Of a stretch of 64,000 nt of DNA, positions 50,084 to 61,441 are shown piece by piece. Every line of letters starts with the position of its first letter. The stretch's first letter is position 1. The DNA comes from Trichomonas vaginalis G3. Lineage: Eukaryota; Parabasalia; Trichomonadida; Trichomonadidae. The position numbers and the translations under genes were made by a program. The stretch is taken from NCBI RefSeq assembly GCF_026262505.1, contig NC_067208.1:14021962-14085961 (forward strand), read 5' to 3'. The notes under the pieces were generated by a model. The model worked only from the letters and a program-made list of their open reading frames with translations. It was not told where the DNA came from and did no database searches.

Positions 50084-51732
50084 TGACCTGCTGCCAAAAT
50101 CTGTCGCATGGAAGCTGTCGTTATGCCAATCTGAGGAGCCCCAGCAGGTTTCATCGAACGAATCTTCAAAAGAGCATCTTCCGTGAAAAGTGCTATTGGT
50201 TTTGTAAACTTCTTTGCTCTCAGTTCATCTGGACCGTCTCTGTCACCAGTATATTGTATTTGAACTGTACCAACAGTTGAAATACCACCCATAAAGTCTT
50301 CTGAGTCAGCAAATGGAATGTCAAGCCAAAAGCTTGAACGGTCTCCATTTGTATATTGAGTTTTTTGACCTCCTGTATGAGTCCATACTTTCACATATGG
50401 CATAATAGAACTTTGCATTTCAGGGTTTATGGTTGTTGTGAAATTGTTGTTAAAGTTCATAGCATCTAATGTCAAGTTGTATGACCTCATATCCTCAACT
50501 GTAGAATATTCTTCTCTTGGATAATATTTGCCATCTATTGTTTATATGATATTTAATACCGGGGTTGTAGAAACAAGAATAGTCATTTATAGTTCGTCTG
50601 AACAGTACAAACATAGTATCTGCATGTTTCATTGCAGTTGTTAAAGCAATATCTGTTCTTGCACCTGGGTCAGCACTTTGGTTTCCAACTTCACCTGCAA
50701 AGTCTTTGACAGATATTTGTGATATAGGGAACATAAGTGGAACTGCAATATATTTGGCAGCTAAAGCATTTGAAATATCTGGGTCCAACATATAGACTGC
50801 AAGTCTGCTTTCTATTCTCTTGCATTCAAATTTTTCGCATGTAAACTTAACTGGGTCCCAAGCAGTTCCAGCAGCATTGAAATAATAGTTTACTTCATTG
50901 TTGAGGTTTGAGAAACCAAAGTCTAAGTCAACTTTGTCTTTGCAAAAGTCGCGAATGACGTTTTATTTGTTCCCACTACTTCTGTAAGAGTGAATGGTCT
51001 TGTGTTGGTGCAATGACTAAGTTATTTTTGCTTGGAGTAAGTTCAATAGAAATTTTTCCTGCCCAGTTTGGCAAGTATCTTAAAACCTGAAGATGAGGAA
51101 AGATGACAAAGGAACTCTAAGTTTCAGTTTTACTTTAGTGACAGCATTTCCATCTGAACCAGAAAGGTTAACATAAAATCCTGGAACGTTAGGGTCAAGT
51201 CTTCTTATTTTCTCAATAGTTGCATACTGGTCTGTTTGTTCTCTAGCTTGTGGTTGTACTGAGTTTCTCAAAGCGAACCATTCATAGTTTGCCCATGTTA
51301 CTGTTTGAACTAAGTCAGAGTTAGAATATATCTTATATCCCATGAAAAACTTCTGGAGCATATTGGTATCCGACATAGAAAATTCCATTGCAACCTTTCT
51401 TGTCAGACAACTTGGCAGAAGGTTTTATTTCAATGTCTTGTTCCACGTATAAGAATGAGTTGTCAATAGAAATAATATGAAACCTGTCGCATGCAATATC
51501 TACTGTTGTTGAAGAACCTTCACCAAACTCACCTACATTTCCATAAGAAACAGCAGTTGTATATTCGTAAGTTCCAGGAACTATTTCTGACCTTCTAATG
51601 GCATTGTCGCATTCGTTATACCATTCGGAAACATTTCCGTTCATGCGATCCAAAACTGTTGGCGTTATATTCTGAGCGGCGTACATTTCATATGGGTAAA
51701 AATATAGAATAGTTGGATTTATATGTCATAAT
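50080..51732 (-). pseudogene. Polinton major capsid protein, second broken copy
   Basis: Nearly identical to 16,979-18,625 over most of its length. One internal stretch (about 50,940-51,180) differs more than the rest, suggesting gene conversion from another lineage. It carries a handful of breaks. Confidence 0.75.
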
Positions 51733-51779
51733 AGAACCCATCGGACCAAGCTTTACTTTCTTCCTGACTAAGTTTTTAA

Positions 51780-54700
51780 CTGAATCTTTAACTCTTCTTT
51801 TTCCTTCATTGCCACTACTTTCACTAGATGAAGTTACTTCTTCACTACTTTCACTTTGTTCTACTCTTCTCCTCTTCTTTGGTGTCGCTTTTGTAACTTG
51901 CCCTCTGCTTCAAGTTGTTGCATCTTTGCCTCATGTTCACCTAGTATGTTGTAAATTTCCCATGTCCTTTTTGCCTTTGGGCTCTGGTCGCCCATCTCAG
52001 GTAACCTATATCCTAGAAAGATTTTGTCATAGTTTGTATTTGAGTCTTCGCGTATTGTTTGCATGACCTTTCCTGAGTTTCGCGTTCAAGCTCTTCAAAC
52101 AGAGCTTGTCCATATGGAATAAGCTCGTTTCCAAATATATGTTTTTGTAGCCATTCTGGTTTTCTTTCCATGTTACCAATTATATCTTTTGTGAATGGAA
52201 AGCTTTTACCCAATGTTCAGTCTTGCGTCATTTATTTCTGTAGTTGTGTTTATTTTGTCAAGAACATGTTTTTCAATACTAACATTTCATTTGGTACTGT
52301 CCGTTTGAGTTTTCTTAAATATTCATCCCTTCTCATTTCATTGTCTGCAAAGTAAGTTTTTATGACATTTTGTAAACTTTCGTTTGCAAGGTCATGTACA
52401 ATAGGTTCTCTTCCTTCTCTCTCCCTAACTTTCTTTCTAAACTCTTCACCAAATATACCATCTTTATGGTTCTGTGTAGTTCTTTGAGATAAATGTTCTA
52501 GAACGTCAGGTGTTATATTTCCATCAGCCATGTTCATTTCATACTGGTCCAAAATATCTGCATCTTTCATATCTTTCAATGGCATTAAAGCCGCGCTGAA
52601 AATACCAGCTAAATCTGGTTCACCATTGACTTCCATTGCGTCTACAACTTCTTGGAATTGTGGTTGTAAGTTTATGAACCACCTATCCGGGTTAGCTTTA
52701 TGACCCCATCTCATTGTAGTTCCATAGTCTGCAGAAACAAAAGTAGGTTTGTTTCCATCTTGGTTAGGTTCTGAATGAACTTTAAAACATGTTTCATTTC
52801 TATATGTTTTGTTGAAATTTAACCTTTTATTTTCACCGAGTTCAGCCAAAGATTGAACGTTATATGGTCGTAAGTAAAAAGGGTTGTTGTATTTGCGTAC
52901 ATTTTCTTTCAGTACTTCCATTCTATGCTGAATATTTTCATCTGGTGTTGGAGTCTTTTGTATGTCGGCAAACATTTTTCGATATTCTTCTACCATGTCA
53001 GCCGAATTTTCTCTAGACTCTTGGAAAGATTCCATATTCACCTCATACTCTTGTTGAGGGTCAAGATTTTTCGGCTGTTCCAAATCTTCATCTAGTTCTG
53101 TGAAGTTAGTTTCCAAAGGAGGGACTTGTTCGTTTCCTTCAGGCTCTTCTAGCTGTTGTTGCTGAACTATTTCTTCCATGTCTGGTTGTATCTGAACTTC
53201 TTCCTGTGAGTTTCTTGTACCTCATCTGCTGGCATTTCATATATTCCGAGACCGTTTTCAACAAGTTCCCTATTTAAGTCATCCGCATTCATAAGCCTTT
53301 GTTCTTTCGTTCCGTCTCTATTTTTTACGCGTTTCATGAAGATAGTTGAATCATCATTTATCTCTGACACCAAATATCTCGGAGTAAATTCGTTCATGTC
53401 ATTTGGATGATATGCTATTAAATCATATCCCTTAGCGAGCTTGTATTTTCCAGGTTTGAAATTATATCCCATTTGGTGCTGAACCATAAAGCTAAATAGG
53501 TTCGGGTCAGTATTTCCTTCCTTGAACTTTCTAATAGCTTCTTTATATCTGTCACTAAAGTCAAGAGTATCTGGGTAACCATAGTCTTCTTTAAGCATTT
53601 TTAAGAATTCTTGGTTTCCTTGTTCTCTACTTCTTTTATGTCCTTGCTCTGTTTGTGGTTGTTGTTGCTGTGCTGGTTGTGGAGGTGGTTGTTGTGCAGG
53701 GTTTTGAACTGTTGGTTGCTGTGCTGGTTGTGGAGGTGGTTGTGGTGCAGTGTTTTGAACTGTTGGTTGTTGTGTTGGTTGTTGTGTTGGTTTTGGTGCA
53801 TGCCTGTGTCTGTGTCCATGTGACGATGTAAATGTTTTAGGTAGTCCTGGTGCAGGTGCTTCTCTTGGAGGGTTTGGTGGTATATAAGTTCCACCAGCTG
53901 GCACATATGTTCCATCTGCAGCATAATGTCCTACCTGACTTTTCGTTTTTAAGAAAGCATTTACTAGGTCTGTTTTGGTCTGTTGTAACTCTTTTTCTTG
54001 ACTTTCCACAACAGTTGCTCTAACGGCGTCATAGGCACTTTGAACTGCCTGTCTCGTTGCTGCATCTGTTATTTTCGTCATATTTTGTGCTACTTCTTTT
54101 AACTCTTTGTCGAAACCTTCAGACTTCAGTTTCTTTCCAGATGAGAAGTCGTTCACTTGTTTCACCTTACTATGAAGAGCTTCGAAGGCGTTCTTAAAGT
54201 CAGCATTCATTAAAGCTTCATTTGAACTGTCTTCATCCGCTTGTATTTTTGTCCTTATTGACCCTATAAGTTGGGCTGCTTTAGCGTTGGCTTGGGCATC
54301 TAACCAGTCATTGTTAGCTTTTATTATTCTGCGCTTTTCATTGCCTTTTGCATGGCTGCGTCGTTATTTTTACTTTCTTGTGCTAAGTTTTCATACTGTA
54401 CGGTTTGTTTTGCAACTGTAAAAGTTTTTCTGCCTTTACATTTGCTTCAACTTCTTTTTTATACTCATCGCTATCCATATATGTCTTCAGGGCTTTTTGT
54501 TTATCTCTTCATCTTTCAGTACTTTATATTGAGTAGTATGGTTTTTCAAATTTATAACATCTTGTTCCATTTTTGCTACTTCTGCTGCTTTTTCTGACAC
54601 TTTTTTCGCATATTCCTCTGTACTTAGTTCTTTCAGTTGTCTTCTTTCTTCTTTTTCTCTACGTTTAACTCATTGAGTTTCTTTGTGTGTCTGTCATATT

Positions 54701-55053
54701 CTAGTTTCTTTTCGTTTTTCACTTATTTGCTTCTGTATGTCTATGTTTGACTTTTTGACATCTGTTATTTGATTTTTGAGTGAACTCAAATTCATTTGAC
54801 TTTGAGGGTTATAAGCTGTTCCGTCTGCAGCTCCACCATAGCCTGCCATTTTCGCTAAAAGTGCCGCTCTTAAACCTCCACTCTGTGCACCAATAACTCG
54901 GTTTAAAAGCATAGGGTTGCTTGACATTTGTTGCAACATAGTGGGGTCATTCATCATTTGTTGTTGCAACTGTTGTTGTGGTGTCAGTTTTACTATTGGA
55001 TGTTTCAATGCTCTCTTCCTCTTACGTATATTCTTACGTAGCTTACGTGGCAT
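51780..55053 (-). pseudogene. Polinton coiled-coil / Pro-Gln protein, second broken copy
   Basis: Counterpart of the 1070-residue gene. It has the same basic N-terminus (start at 55,053), fewer GTYxPAG units and a longer, rearranged Pro-Gln repeat (about 53,660-53,790). It carries several breaks, with long open stretches such as 52,250-53,179 and 53,167-54,210. Confidence 0.65.
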
Positions 55054-55134
55054 TTTAAGTGAAGTAAAAAACGGTTTTTGACAGATGTTTATATGACACT
55101 TTTTGTTCAGCACAAAAAACTACTCGGTCAAAGT

Positions 55135-55312
55135 GTTGTCGGTTTTGTAAAATAACTGTCCTATCGTTCTATAATGGGGAAAGTCTTCTCAAAGTATACT
55201 TCCTTGGAACGCCTGTAACTTTTCCTGTAGCGACGATAGACCCTTGCTTGTCCGGACAAAGTTATACTATTTTGAGTGCTCTACAAAAAAAGTCAACGGC
55301 GACGACTCTCAA
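55135..55312. promoter_or_regulatory. Conserved noncoding block upstream of the large protein gene
   Basis: About 180 bases matching 22,030-22,210 in block B, including TCCTTGGAACGCC, GTAGCGACGATAGACCC and CTTGTCCGGACAAAG (a TTGTCCGGACAA palindrome). No frame is conserved. It may be a promoter or part of the terminal replication region. Confidence 0.5.
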
Positions 55313-55323
55313 AAACTTTTCAT

Positions 55324-55431
55324 GGGCTAGAGGGCGCAACGCGCCTGGAAGGCCATCCCAAGAAAAAAAAAACTTCATTATACTAAACATCTTCAGGGCT
55401 AGAGGGCACGAAGTGCCTGGAGGCCCCACTA

Positions 55432-55458
<27 letters not shown>
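55324..55458 (+). repeat. Right-terminal double hairpin and T-tract of piece C
   Basis: First hairpin GGCGC-AAC-GCGCC (55,333-55,345) followed by an A-run; second hairpin GGCAC-GAA-GTGCC (55,405-55,417) followed by a 24-base T run (55,435-55,458). Host-like DNA with no match to the block B flank follows. Confidence 0.7.
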
Positions 55459-55463
<5 letters not shown>

Positions 55464-56165
55464 CGAACTTTAACACAAGTTTTTTGATCCAATAGAAAAT
55501 TGAATTCTTTGAATAAATAAAATATTTTATGTATTAACATATTAAATTTCCTAATTATTTTTTCTTCTTGGGAAAATTTTTGAATTCGAATAGAAAATTC
55601 AATAAATTGAAATTGGGTTGAAAGAATTCTCCATATTAACTTGTCATATATTTCAGATCATATAAATTAAGTTAATTAAATTTTTTAAAAACCTTAATAG
55701 GATAAAAAAAAGAATTTACACTCTCTCACTTTGAAAACGTAGAAAATGCCAATCTATTGGTATACATTTTAGTTTTGTTAAGTTTACAAAACAATTACTC
55801 TAGATTTTAAAGATTTATTAAGAATTTAGAGAATATCCTTCTCAAAACAACTTCAATAGCGAAGGATTAGTATTGAATCGGATTTGTAACATAATTATAG
55901 TACATTACAATACAATTTCTCCGACTTTTAAATCTTTTTAAAATATTACAAAATATGCTCTTTCTATCATCGATACTTTAATACAGAGCAAATTTAGTAA
56001 ATGTCATCACGTTATTTTTTCATAAATCGTTTTCGAACTTTTGAAATATTTATTTTAAACCAGTTTTCTACATTTAATATGTGAATTATATCAAAAGTAG
56101 ATGGGCGATACTTGTAAATCTATTTAAACTATTAGTTTGCTATTATTGAAGAACTTTATAATTTT
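55459..56165. other. AT-rich DNA between pieces C and D
   Basis: About 700 bases, very AT-rich, without gene, repeat or similarity to the rest of the window. It is taken as host DNA separating the two Polinton pieces. Confidence 0.55.
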
Positions 56166-56189
56166 TTTTTTCGCTCGTAGAGTTTCATG

Positions 56190-56514
56190 ACCTCTGCCTT
56201 GCACCAGACAACCCTCTCTCCTTGGAACGTAAGGCTTCTTCGAAGTGCTCGAATGCGATTGGCTGCGTGACATCCGAAATGACACTTTTGTCCGTTTGGT
56301 CAATGTTCGTGTCTCGTGCCATAGTCGACGAAAAACAGACAAACAGGTTATATATGAGTTTGAGACCAAGAATGGTGTAACTCGACCTGTCCGATTCAAA
56401 GACTCCGAGGGCGACCATGAAATTAAACGGAAATTAGCTAGGAAGGAATATAAAATGGACTGGTTGCCACCACCTCCACCTCCACCACCTTTACACTGTT
56501 CCTCAAGTAAATAA
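56190..56514 (+). other. Unassigned frame at the junction of piece D
   Basis: Open frame on the forward strand (ATG at 56,245) with a charged body (KTDKQVIYEFETKNG, FKDSEGDHEIKRKL) and a run of eight prolines before its end. The reverse strand is also open with Gly runs. It does not match block A. It may be the end of another element's gene fused here; function is unknown. Confidence 0.3.
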
Positions 56515-56559
56515 GCCTTTCCCGTTCCCAAGAATTCCACATTTTAATTCAAATTCGAA

Positions 56560-58730
56560 TAAAAATTTTTTATTTCATGCAATGTTTTTATTTCTGTGCC
56601 GTCTTCAAGTATGCCCCAGTACTTACGCTTGGAGAGGACATGAACTTCGGTGAAAATTTTGTCCAATTTGAATTGACCCATCTTTTCACCGACCATCCCA
56701 TTTCAATGAGTTTGTTGTATCCTTCTTCGTTCGTCATGAGTGCGTCAATGTTCTCATAGTAAACCTTCACTTTGGATTTGACTTCGGAGAAGAATTTGTT
56801 GTAGTTGTCAAGGACTGCCTTTGCGAACTGAGGGTAAGACCAATGTTCGACAATAGGTTTTTAATGTGGTTACTAAGCCACTTTGACCTTGAGTGAATTC
56901 GTACTCAAAACAAAAGGAGAAAACCTTTCAACAAAGTTGTCGACCTTCTCATAATGTTTACTCTTCATCTCTTGAGGTTTCTTAATGGAATATCCCCATG
57001 TCGAATTCATAAGCAATTTGAGTGTCATTGCAAGTTTTGGGGTTTGAAGCTTTCCTAATATCATACAGTTGTTGTATGACTTTTCCAACTGTATAGTTCC
57101 TTCCCGGGAACTCACCATCTTCGTTTGGAACTCCAGTCGGAATATATTGGACAAACCTCATGTATGCAGCGTTAAGGTCAACATAGTATATCTTTTCATC
57201 TGAGTCGAACTTGTCACAACCAATTGGTCCAGTTGTGGAAATTCAAGTGAGTCTCTTATCTTCTGAGAAACTTCTCCGCTGTTATCTCATAAACATCGTC
57301 GAAGCAACCTGTTTCATATAAAACCTTCTGACCTAAACTCAGATGCTCTCCAATACAATTTGACGTCAATTGGATGTCTCAATGGAAGTTTGTTTATAGC
57401 ATCTTGAAGTTCTTGCAACCTCATTGGAAGTTCTTCTGGTTCAGGTTGGTATCCGAACAATCCAACTCCTTTTGGAATTGTGTACTTCTTTTGTACTAGA
57501 ACTTTGTCTGGAACAACTTTTGGTCTTGCTAACAGTGAAAAGTTTGTTTTCGTCTTTTGGTACAAAAGTTTCTGTCAGCTTGTCATCTGGAATTGGTTCC
57601 AACAAACCTTTCTCGAAAAGAATGTTTACAGCTCTGACAATGTTGCACTTGCCTTTTCCGAACAATGGGTTTGTAAGACTTTCGTTCAACATGAAGTGGT
57701 TGTGGACAATTGCAATCTTCAACCATGGTAATTGAACTCAACAACATAGTCGTCATGTGAAGAACCTTTAGCTGTAGGTATGCTGACTCGGATATTGACA
57801 TTTGCCAACGGTGCAATTTTTGCCAATTGACCTCTGAGAATGTACCTTGTCTTCACACATGACTCAAGATACTTCATCTTCTCTTCTGTAACAAGACCAG
57901 AGTTCCTGAGACATGTAAGAATGCAAGGTTCGTTGACAATTGTTTCAATTGAATTGTAAATTCCATACCTTGTCAAGTCAATGTCAGACTTATTATGAAG
58001 GGGAAGTATCCAGCATGTTGTCTGACTGCTTGAGGGTTAGGTTGGTACCATTCGAACTTGAACACTTGCAATTCCTTCAATTGCATTCAAAATGTCTGAG
58101 TCGGAGTCAACCATTTGTTCTCTCTTTTGTAGTCTTGAAAGCGTCAAGAAGGCATTGCAGCTGTTGTGAACATTGCCATGTGCATAGTAAATGTGACCAT
58201 CCAAATCTGTTATGGTCAATCTGAGATTGTATCCTTTCTTATTTCCATCTTGAATTGCAGCAAGTAACCCATGAAGCCTTCTTTGTTCTTTCCTTCGTCA
58301 AAGTTTACTGTAAAGGTTCGACCAGATGTAATTTTGACTTCTAACTTCACGATACTTTTCATATGCATATCTTGTTCTTTCCATGGGAGCATGTGCGTCT
58401 TCACCTTTTCCTTTTTTCCTTCTCAAAGGATGCAATTGTTCGTCATGTTTCCAGTAGAATCTGGCAAAGCCGTCGTGTCCTTCAACTTGAGGTTCACTAA
58501 CATCGAAAGGCATGGTCCATAAGACGTTCTTCTTCTAACCTCTCTAGTCTGTTTGGATAATTGGCACGTGCTGTTTCCAAATCCATTTCGTAGCGAAGAC
58601 CAGACAATTTGTCATAGACTTTTATGGGTCTTCCCTTCCTATATTTAAACTTCTTCGAAACTCTCCAACCATATCTTTGTAACTCTGCTTTTATTCTAGC
58701 AGACTTTCTATCCATTCTATATGGGGGCAT
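56560..58730 (-). pseudogene. Polinton protein-primed family B DNA polymerase, second broken copy
   Basis: Reverse-strand gene starting MPPYRMDRKSARIK (58,730), directly after the A/T palindrome module. Family B palm motifs can be seen: a VDLNAAYMR-type motif A region near 57,150-57,190 and LLMNSTWGYS near 56,995-57,030. It is truncated relative to the block A copy and broken several times. Confidence 0.75.
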
Positions 58731-58762
58731 TTTTATAAAAAATAAAAAAAATATTTTTTTCT
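58731..58762 (-). promoter_or_regulatory. A/T palindrome promoter module of the polymerase gene
   Basis: The 32 bp between the stop of the 81-residue gene and the polymerase ATG read, on the reverse strand, AAAAAAATATTTTTTTT, then ATTTTTTATAAAA. This is almost the same as the helicase module at 14,993-15,024. Confidence 0.6.
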
Positions 58763-59008
58763 TTACTTAACATAACCGCCTGCTGCCATAAGTCTTTGAC
58801 GCCAACCCATACCAGCTAATGAAGGTTGACTTGGTTTAGTTTGGAAACTAAACTTTGGTTTTGGTTTATCTTCAGTTTTTGGTTTTTCTTCTTCTATCGG
58901 TTTTTCGTCACTTTTCGGTTTCTCTGACTTTACTTCACTTGCAGGAACAGTTGTGTCGTCAACATCTTCATAAATATCATATGCCATTTGTTTTTGTTTT
59001 CCTTTCAA
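58763..59008 (-). CDS. Polinton 81-residue Lys/Glu/Pro-rich protein
   Basis: Intact frame. An acidic N-terminus (YDIYEDVDDT) is followed by about 30 residues of Lys/Glu/Pro/Asp repeats and a conserved-looking end, GMGWRQRLMAAGGY. It is likely disordered with a short C-terminal binding motif. It may continue from sequence further upstream (59,009-59,100), which is broken. Function is unknown. Confidence 0.5.
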   Translation of the reverse strand: MKGKQKQMAYDIYEDVDDTTVPASEVKSEKPKSDEKPIEEEKPKTEDKPKPKFSFQTKPSQPSLAGMGWRQRLMAAGGYVK

Positions 59009-59019
59009 CTTTTTGTGTT

Positions 59020-59560
59020 TGTTGTAAAGTTTAGAATATTTTGACTCTAAGTCAATGAGATGTTCTATAATGAACTTTGGTCAGTGAAGTAAACTTTTCC
59101 ATCTGTTGTCTCGAAAGCTCCTTCAGACTTCAAAATTTTATTTGTGAGAGTCTGTTTCTTTTTTGAGATACTAGCCGTTCCTTTCTATGAAAAGTGACTT
59201 TGTAGTTAGGGTTTGTATTTCCAGACCTGGCACTTTCTATTATGAATTTTTCTCTTCATCTGTAAGTTCTTTGACAGGTTTTGACAATGGTTCTGAACTT
59301 TTTTGTTTGTGGTGTCAAATCTACCGTTTCAACTTCTTCGGTCATTTCATCTCAGTAAAAAATTTTAGTTTGGTTTTGTTTTCAACTGGTTGTTGTTGTT
59401 TTTAAGTCGGTCTAAAACTTCCTGAGGTATAGGAAGAACTTGACAAACACGTTGTGTAACTGCTGGAAGTCGACAAATCCATCTTGAACCCATTTGTCTC
59501 AATGCTGTATTGTTCATTTCATCTCAGTAAAAAACTTTACATTCCCAAGTTTGAGGTGGT
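59020..59560 (-). pseudogene. Polinton unassigned small gene(s), broken
   Basis: Reverse-strand relic matching 4,410-4,990. Legible segments are charged; one stretch near 59,400-59,520 contains Arg/Pro/Val-rich sequence starting with an ATG. No family is recognised. Confidence 0.4.
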
Positions 59561-59574
59561 TGCGGTTGGTTATT

Positions 59575-59938
59575 GTTTTACCCACTGTTGTGCATGGTTA
59601 TATCCTCTGTTAAAGAATCTTTCACCTTGGTCCATATAGTGTCCTGCTTGGTTATAGTAGTCATTTGCTTTGTTATAATAGTTTCCTGCTTGTCTTCCTA
59701 CATTGTCCATCCATCCTTGAACTTTTCCTCTTGTTTCAGGATTTGGAATAAGATTTGTTGCATCTCGTGCTACATCCCAACCTTTCTGTACAGTTTGTAT
59801 AATAGGTGTGCTTTCTCTTTAAGTATACCTAATGTACTCAAAATCTTCCTTCCAACTCCAAAATACACCTCTGGCTATTGTTCCCACTGCGGGCAAAAAT
59901 CTGGATGCAACTCCTGCTAATGCGCCAAATAAACCCAT
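59575..59938 (-). pseudogene. Polinton hydrophobic N-terminus, pVI-like small gene
   Basis: Starts MGLFGALAGVASRFLPAVG at 59,938: a glycine/alanine-rich amphipathic or membrane-active helix. Later parts are Tyr/Asn/Gln/Gly-rich. It is divergent from the integrase with 17 bp between the ATGs. A membrane-penetrating or internal virion role is plausible by analogy with adenovirus pVI but unproven. It is broken. Confidence 0.45.
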
Positions 59939-59955
59939 TTCTTATGGGTTAAAAA
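59939..59955. promoter_or_regulatory. 17-bp divergent promoter, pVI-like gene / integrase
   Basis: Only TTCTTATGGGTTAAAAA lies between the two start codons. It is one of three divergent pairs with 17-18 bp spacing in these elements. Confidence 0.5.
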
Positions 59956-60912
59956 ATGACGAATCCAAACAAGGACCCCTATGTTTCTAAAGCGACAAAG
60001 AAAGCACTCATGATAAAAATCTTTAGTTCAACACCAAATGCTTGGTTTATGGATATCTTGGAAAACATTCCGAGGTATAGAGAAGATGGACCACCATACT
60101 GGCTAATATTTGTCGGTCAAAACACAAGATACTGTGAAGCCATACCATTATGGTCCAAAAATATTTTAGATGTGAAAACTGCTTTGACAATATTCGTTGA
60201 CAAATACCATCCAACAAAACTGACATCTGACTGTGAAAGTTCTTTCAAATCAGATGATGTAAAAAACTATCTGCGTTCAAAAAATGTAAACCAATATTTC
60301 ATTGTCGACCAAAACCATTCTGCTCTTGGTGTCATTGACGGTTGTATAAAAATGTTAAGAGACTTAAACCAACCACAAGGTGGTGAAGCAAATGAAATGT
60401 CATATGACGACAAATATAGACACTTCTCCATGGCAAAGATGAGACAAGTTTTAAATATTTACAATAGCCGTAAACAAAAGGTTTGGGAAACCACCCCCGA
60501 AGAAATGAAAAACAACCCTGACTTAGAGAAAGACTATATATTTAATAATTTAGTCAAAAGAGACAAACAAGAAAGAATGCCGGGCTTCAAACTTCAGAAA
60601 GGTGACAAAGTAAAAATAGAAATACCTAAACGCGACCCATATGAAAATACTATTGACTATGACAACAATGGGAACCCGACAGGTACTCACATTCGTGTTC
60701 GTAAAAATAGAAGAAAGTATACAAGAGAATATTATGAAGTTTTAGGCAAACATGGCAAAATGTACACACTGCAAGCCGAAGATAAAACTACTATTGTCAG
60801 ACCTCGTTTCAAACTTGTCAAAGTTCAAGGTGGTATACTTTCAAAGACAGTTCCTAACAAATATAAGACAACTCCTGACGAATATGCTAAAGAAGTTGAA
60901 AATGACGACTAA
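59956..60912 (+). CDS. Polinton integrase (rve family)
   Basis: A 318-residue frame that looks whole. Residues ~20-135 carry the retroviral-integrase-type core: WFMDIL, then YWLIFVGQNTRYCEAIPLW, then TSDCESSF and the HSALGVID segment about 35 residues later. The C-terminal ~100 residues are basic with an SH3/chromo-like REYYEVLGKHGKMYTLQ stretch. The enzyme would join element ends to host DNA. No N-terminal zinc finger is evident. The frame ends tail-to-tail with the collar gene, overlapping it by 26 bases. Confidence 0.8.
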   Translation: MTNPNKDPYVSKATKKALMIKIFSSTPNAWFMDILENIPRYREDGPPYWLIFVGQNTRYCEAIPLWSKNILDVKTALTIFVDKYHPTKLTSDCESSFKSDDVKNYLRSKNVNQYFIVDQNHSALGVIDGCIKMLRDLNQPQGGEANEMSYDDKYRHFSMAKMRQVLNIYNSRKQKVWETTPEEMKNNPDLEKDYIFNNLVKRDKQERMPGFKLQKGDKVKIEIPKRDPYENTIDYDNNGNPTGTHIRVRKNRRKYTREYYEVLGKHGKMYTLQAEDKTTIVRPRFKLVKVQGGILSKTVPNKYKTTPDEYAKEVENDD

Positions 60913-61440
60913 GCATTCTATACCATGCGTAAACTGTCATGTAAGGTGGCATGTAGTCTTTACTTTGTCCCGTTGTTTGCGTATATCCCGAAACGCGATG
61001 TGTATGGTTTCCATCTCCCTGAGTGTCACCCCAGAAACAATTTATAGCAAACTGAACGTCGTCTTTAACATCATATCCTTTACCTTTTTTCATTGCTGAC
61101 CAATCCCAAAATTTATGCTTATGCCAACCTGCTTGAGATGTACTTAAATCTATGTAGTGACTGTGCGCAGGTAAATTTTCAACCTGAAATCGTTTTACTT
61201 CCTCCTGTTTTCCTTTGAAGAGTTTGCCACAATACAAAAACCTGTCAACTATTTGTTCCATGCACCAACACCAACATTACTTGAGGACCTCTTGCTTCCA
61301 TAGATGTATAAATAGAACCTACTGGGTTCATTAAATCAAACATATGAGATAATATAGGATTGTCTCTTTTGAACTTAAAATATAGTGTAACTATTTCTGG
61401 TTTCTTCTGGTTTGTGTCAGAATATTTTTTATAATATAAT
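60887..61440 (-). pseudogene. Polinton tail-collar-like gene
   Basis: A 124-residue open stretch (60,887-61,261) plus upstream sequence. MNPVGSIY near 61,307-61,330 and MPPYMTVYAW at 60,923-60,952 are the bracketing motifs of phage tail-collar / gp10 C-terminal-type domains, and His-rich HSHYIDLSTSQAGWHKH fits the metal-binding part. It follows the fibre gene on the same strand, so the two may encode one fibre-plus-tip structure. It is broken. Confidence 0.6.
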
Positions 61441-61441
61441 C

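Larger units (their letters stand above)
46266..55458. mobile_element. Polinton piece C: helicase to right terminus
   Basis: Co-linear with 13,522-23,477 of block B and nearly identical over long stretches, so it is young. It starts at the N gap, carries relics of the small gene, helicase, minor capsid candidate, 76- and 193-residue genes, major capsid and large protein, and ends in the hairpin/T-tract. It lacks the terminal gene of block B. It is broken in roughly two dozen places. Confidence 0.85.
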
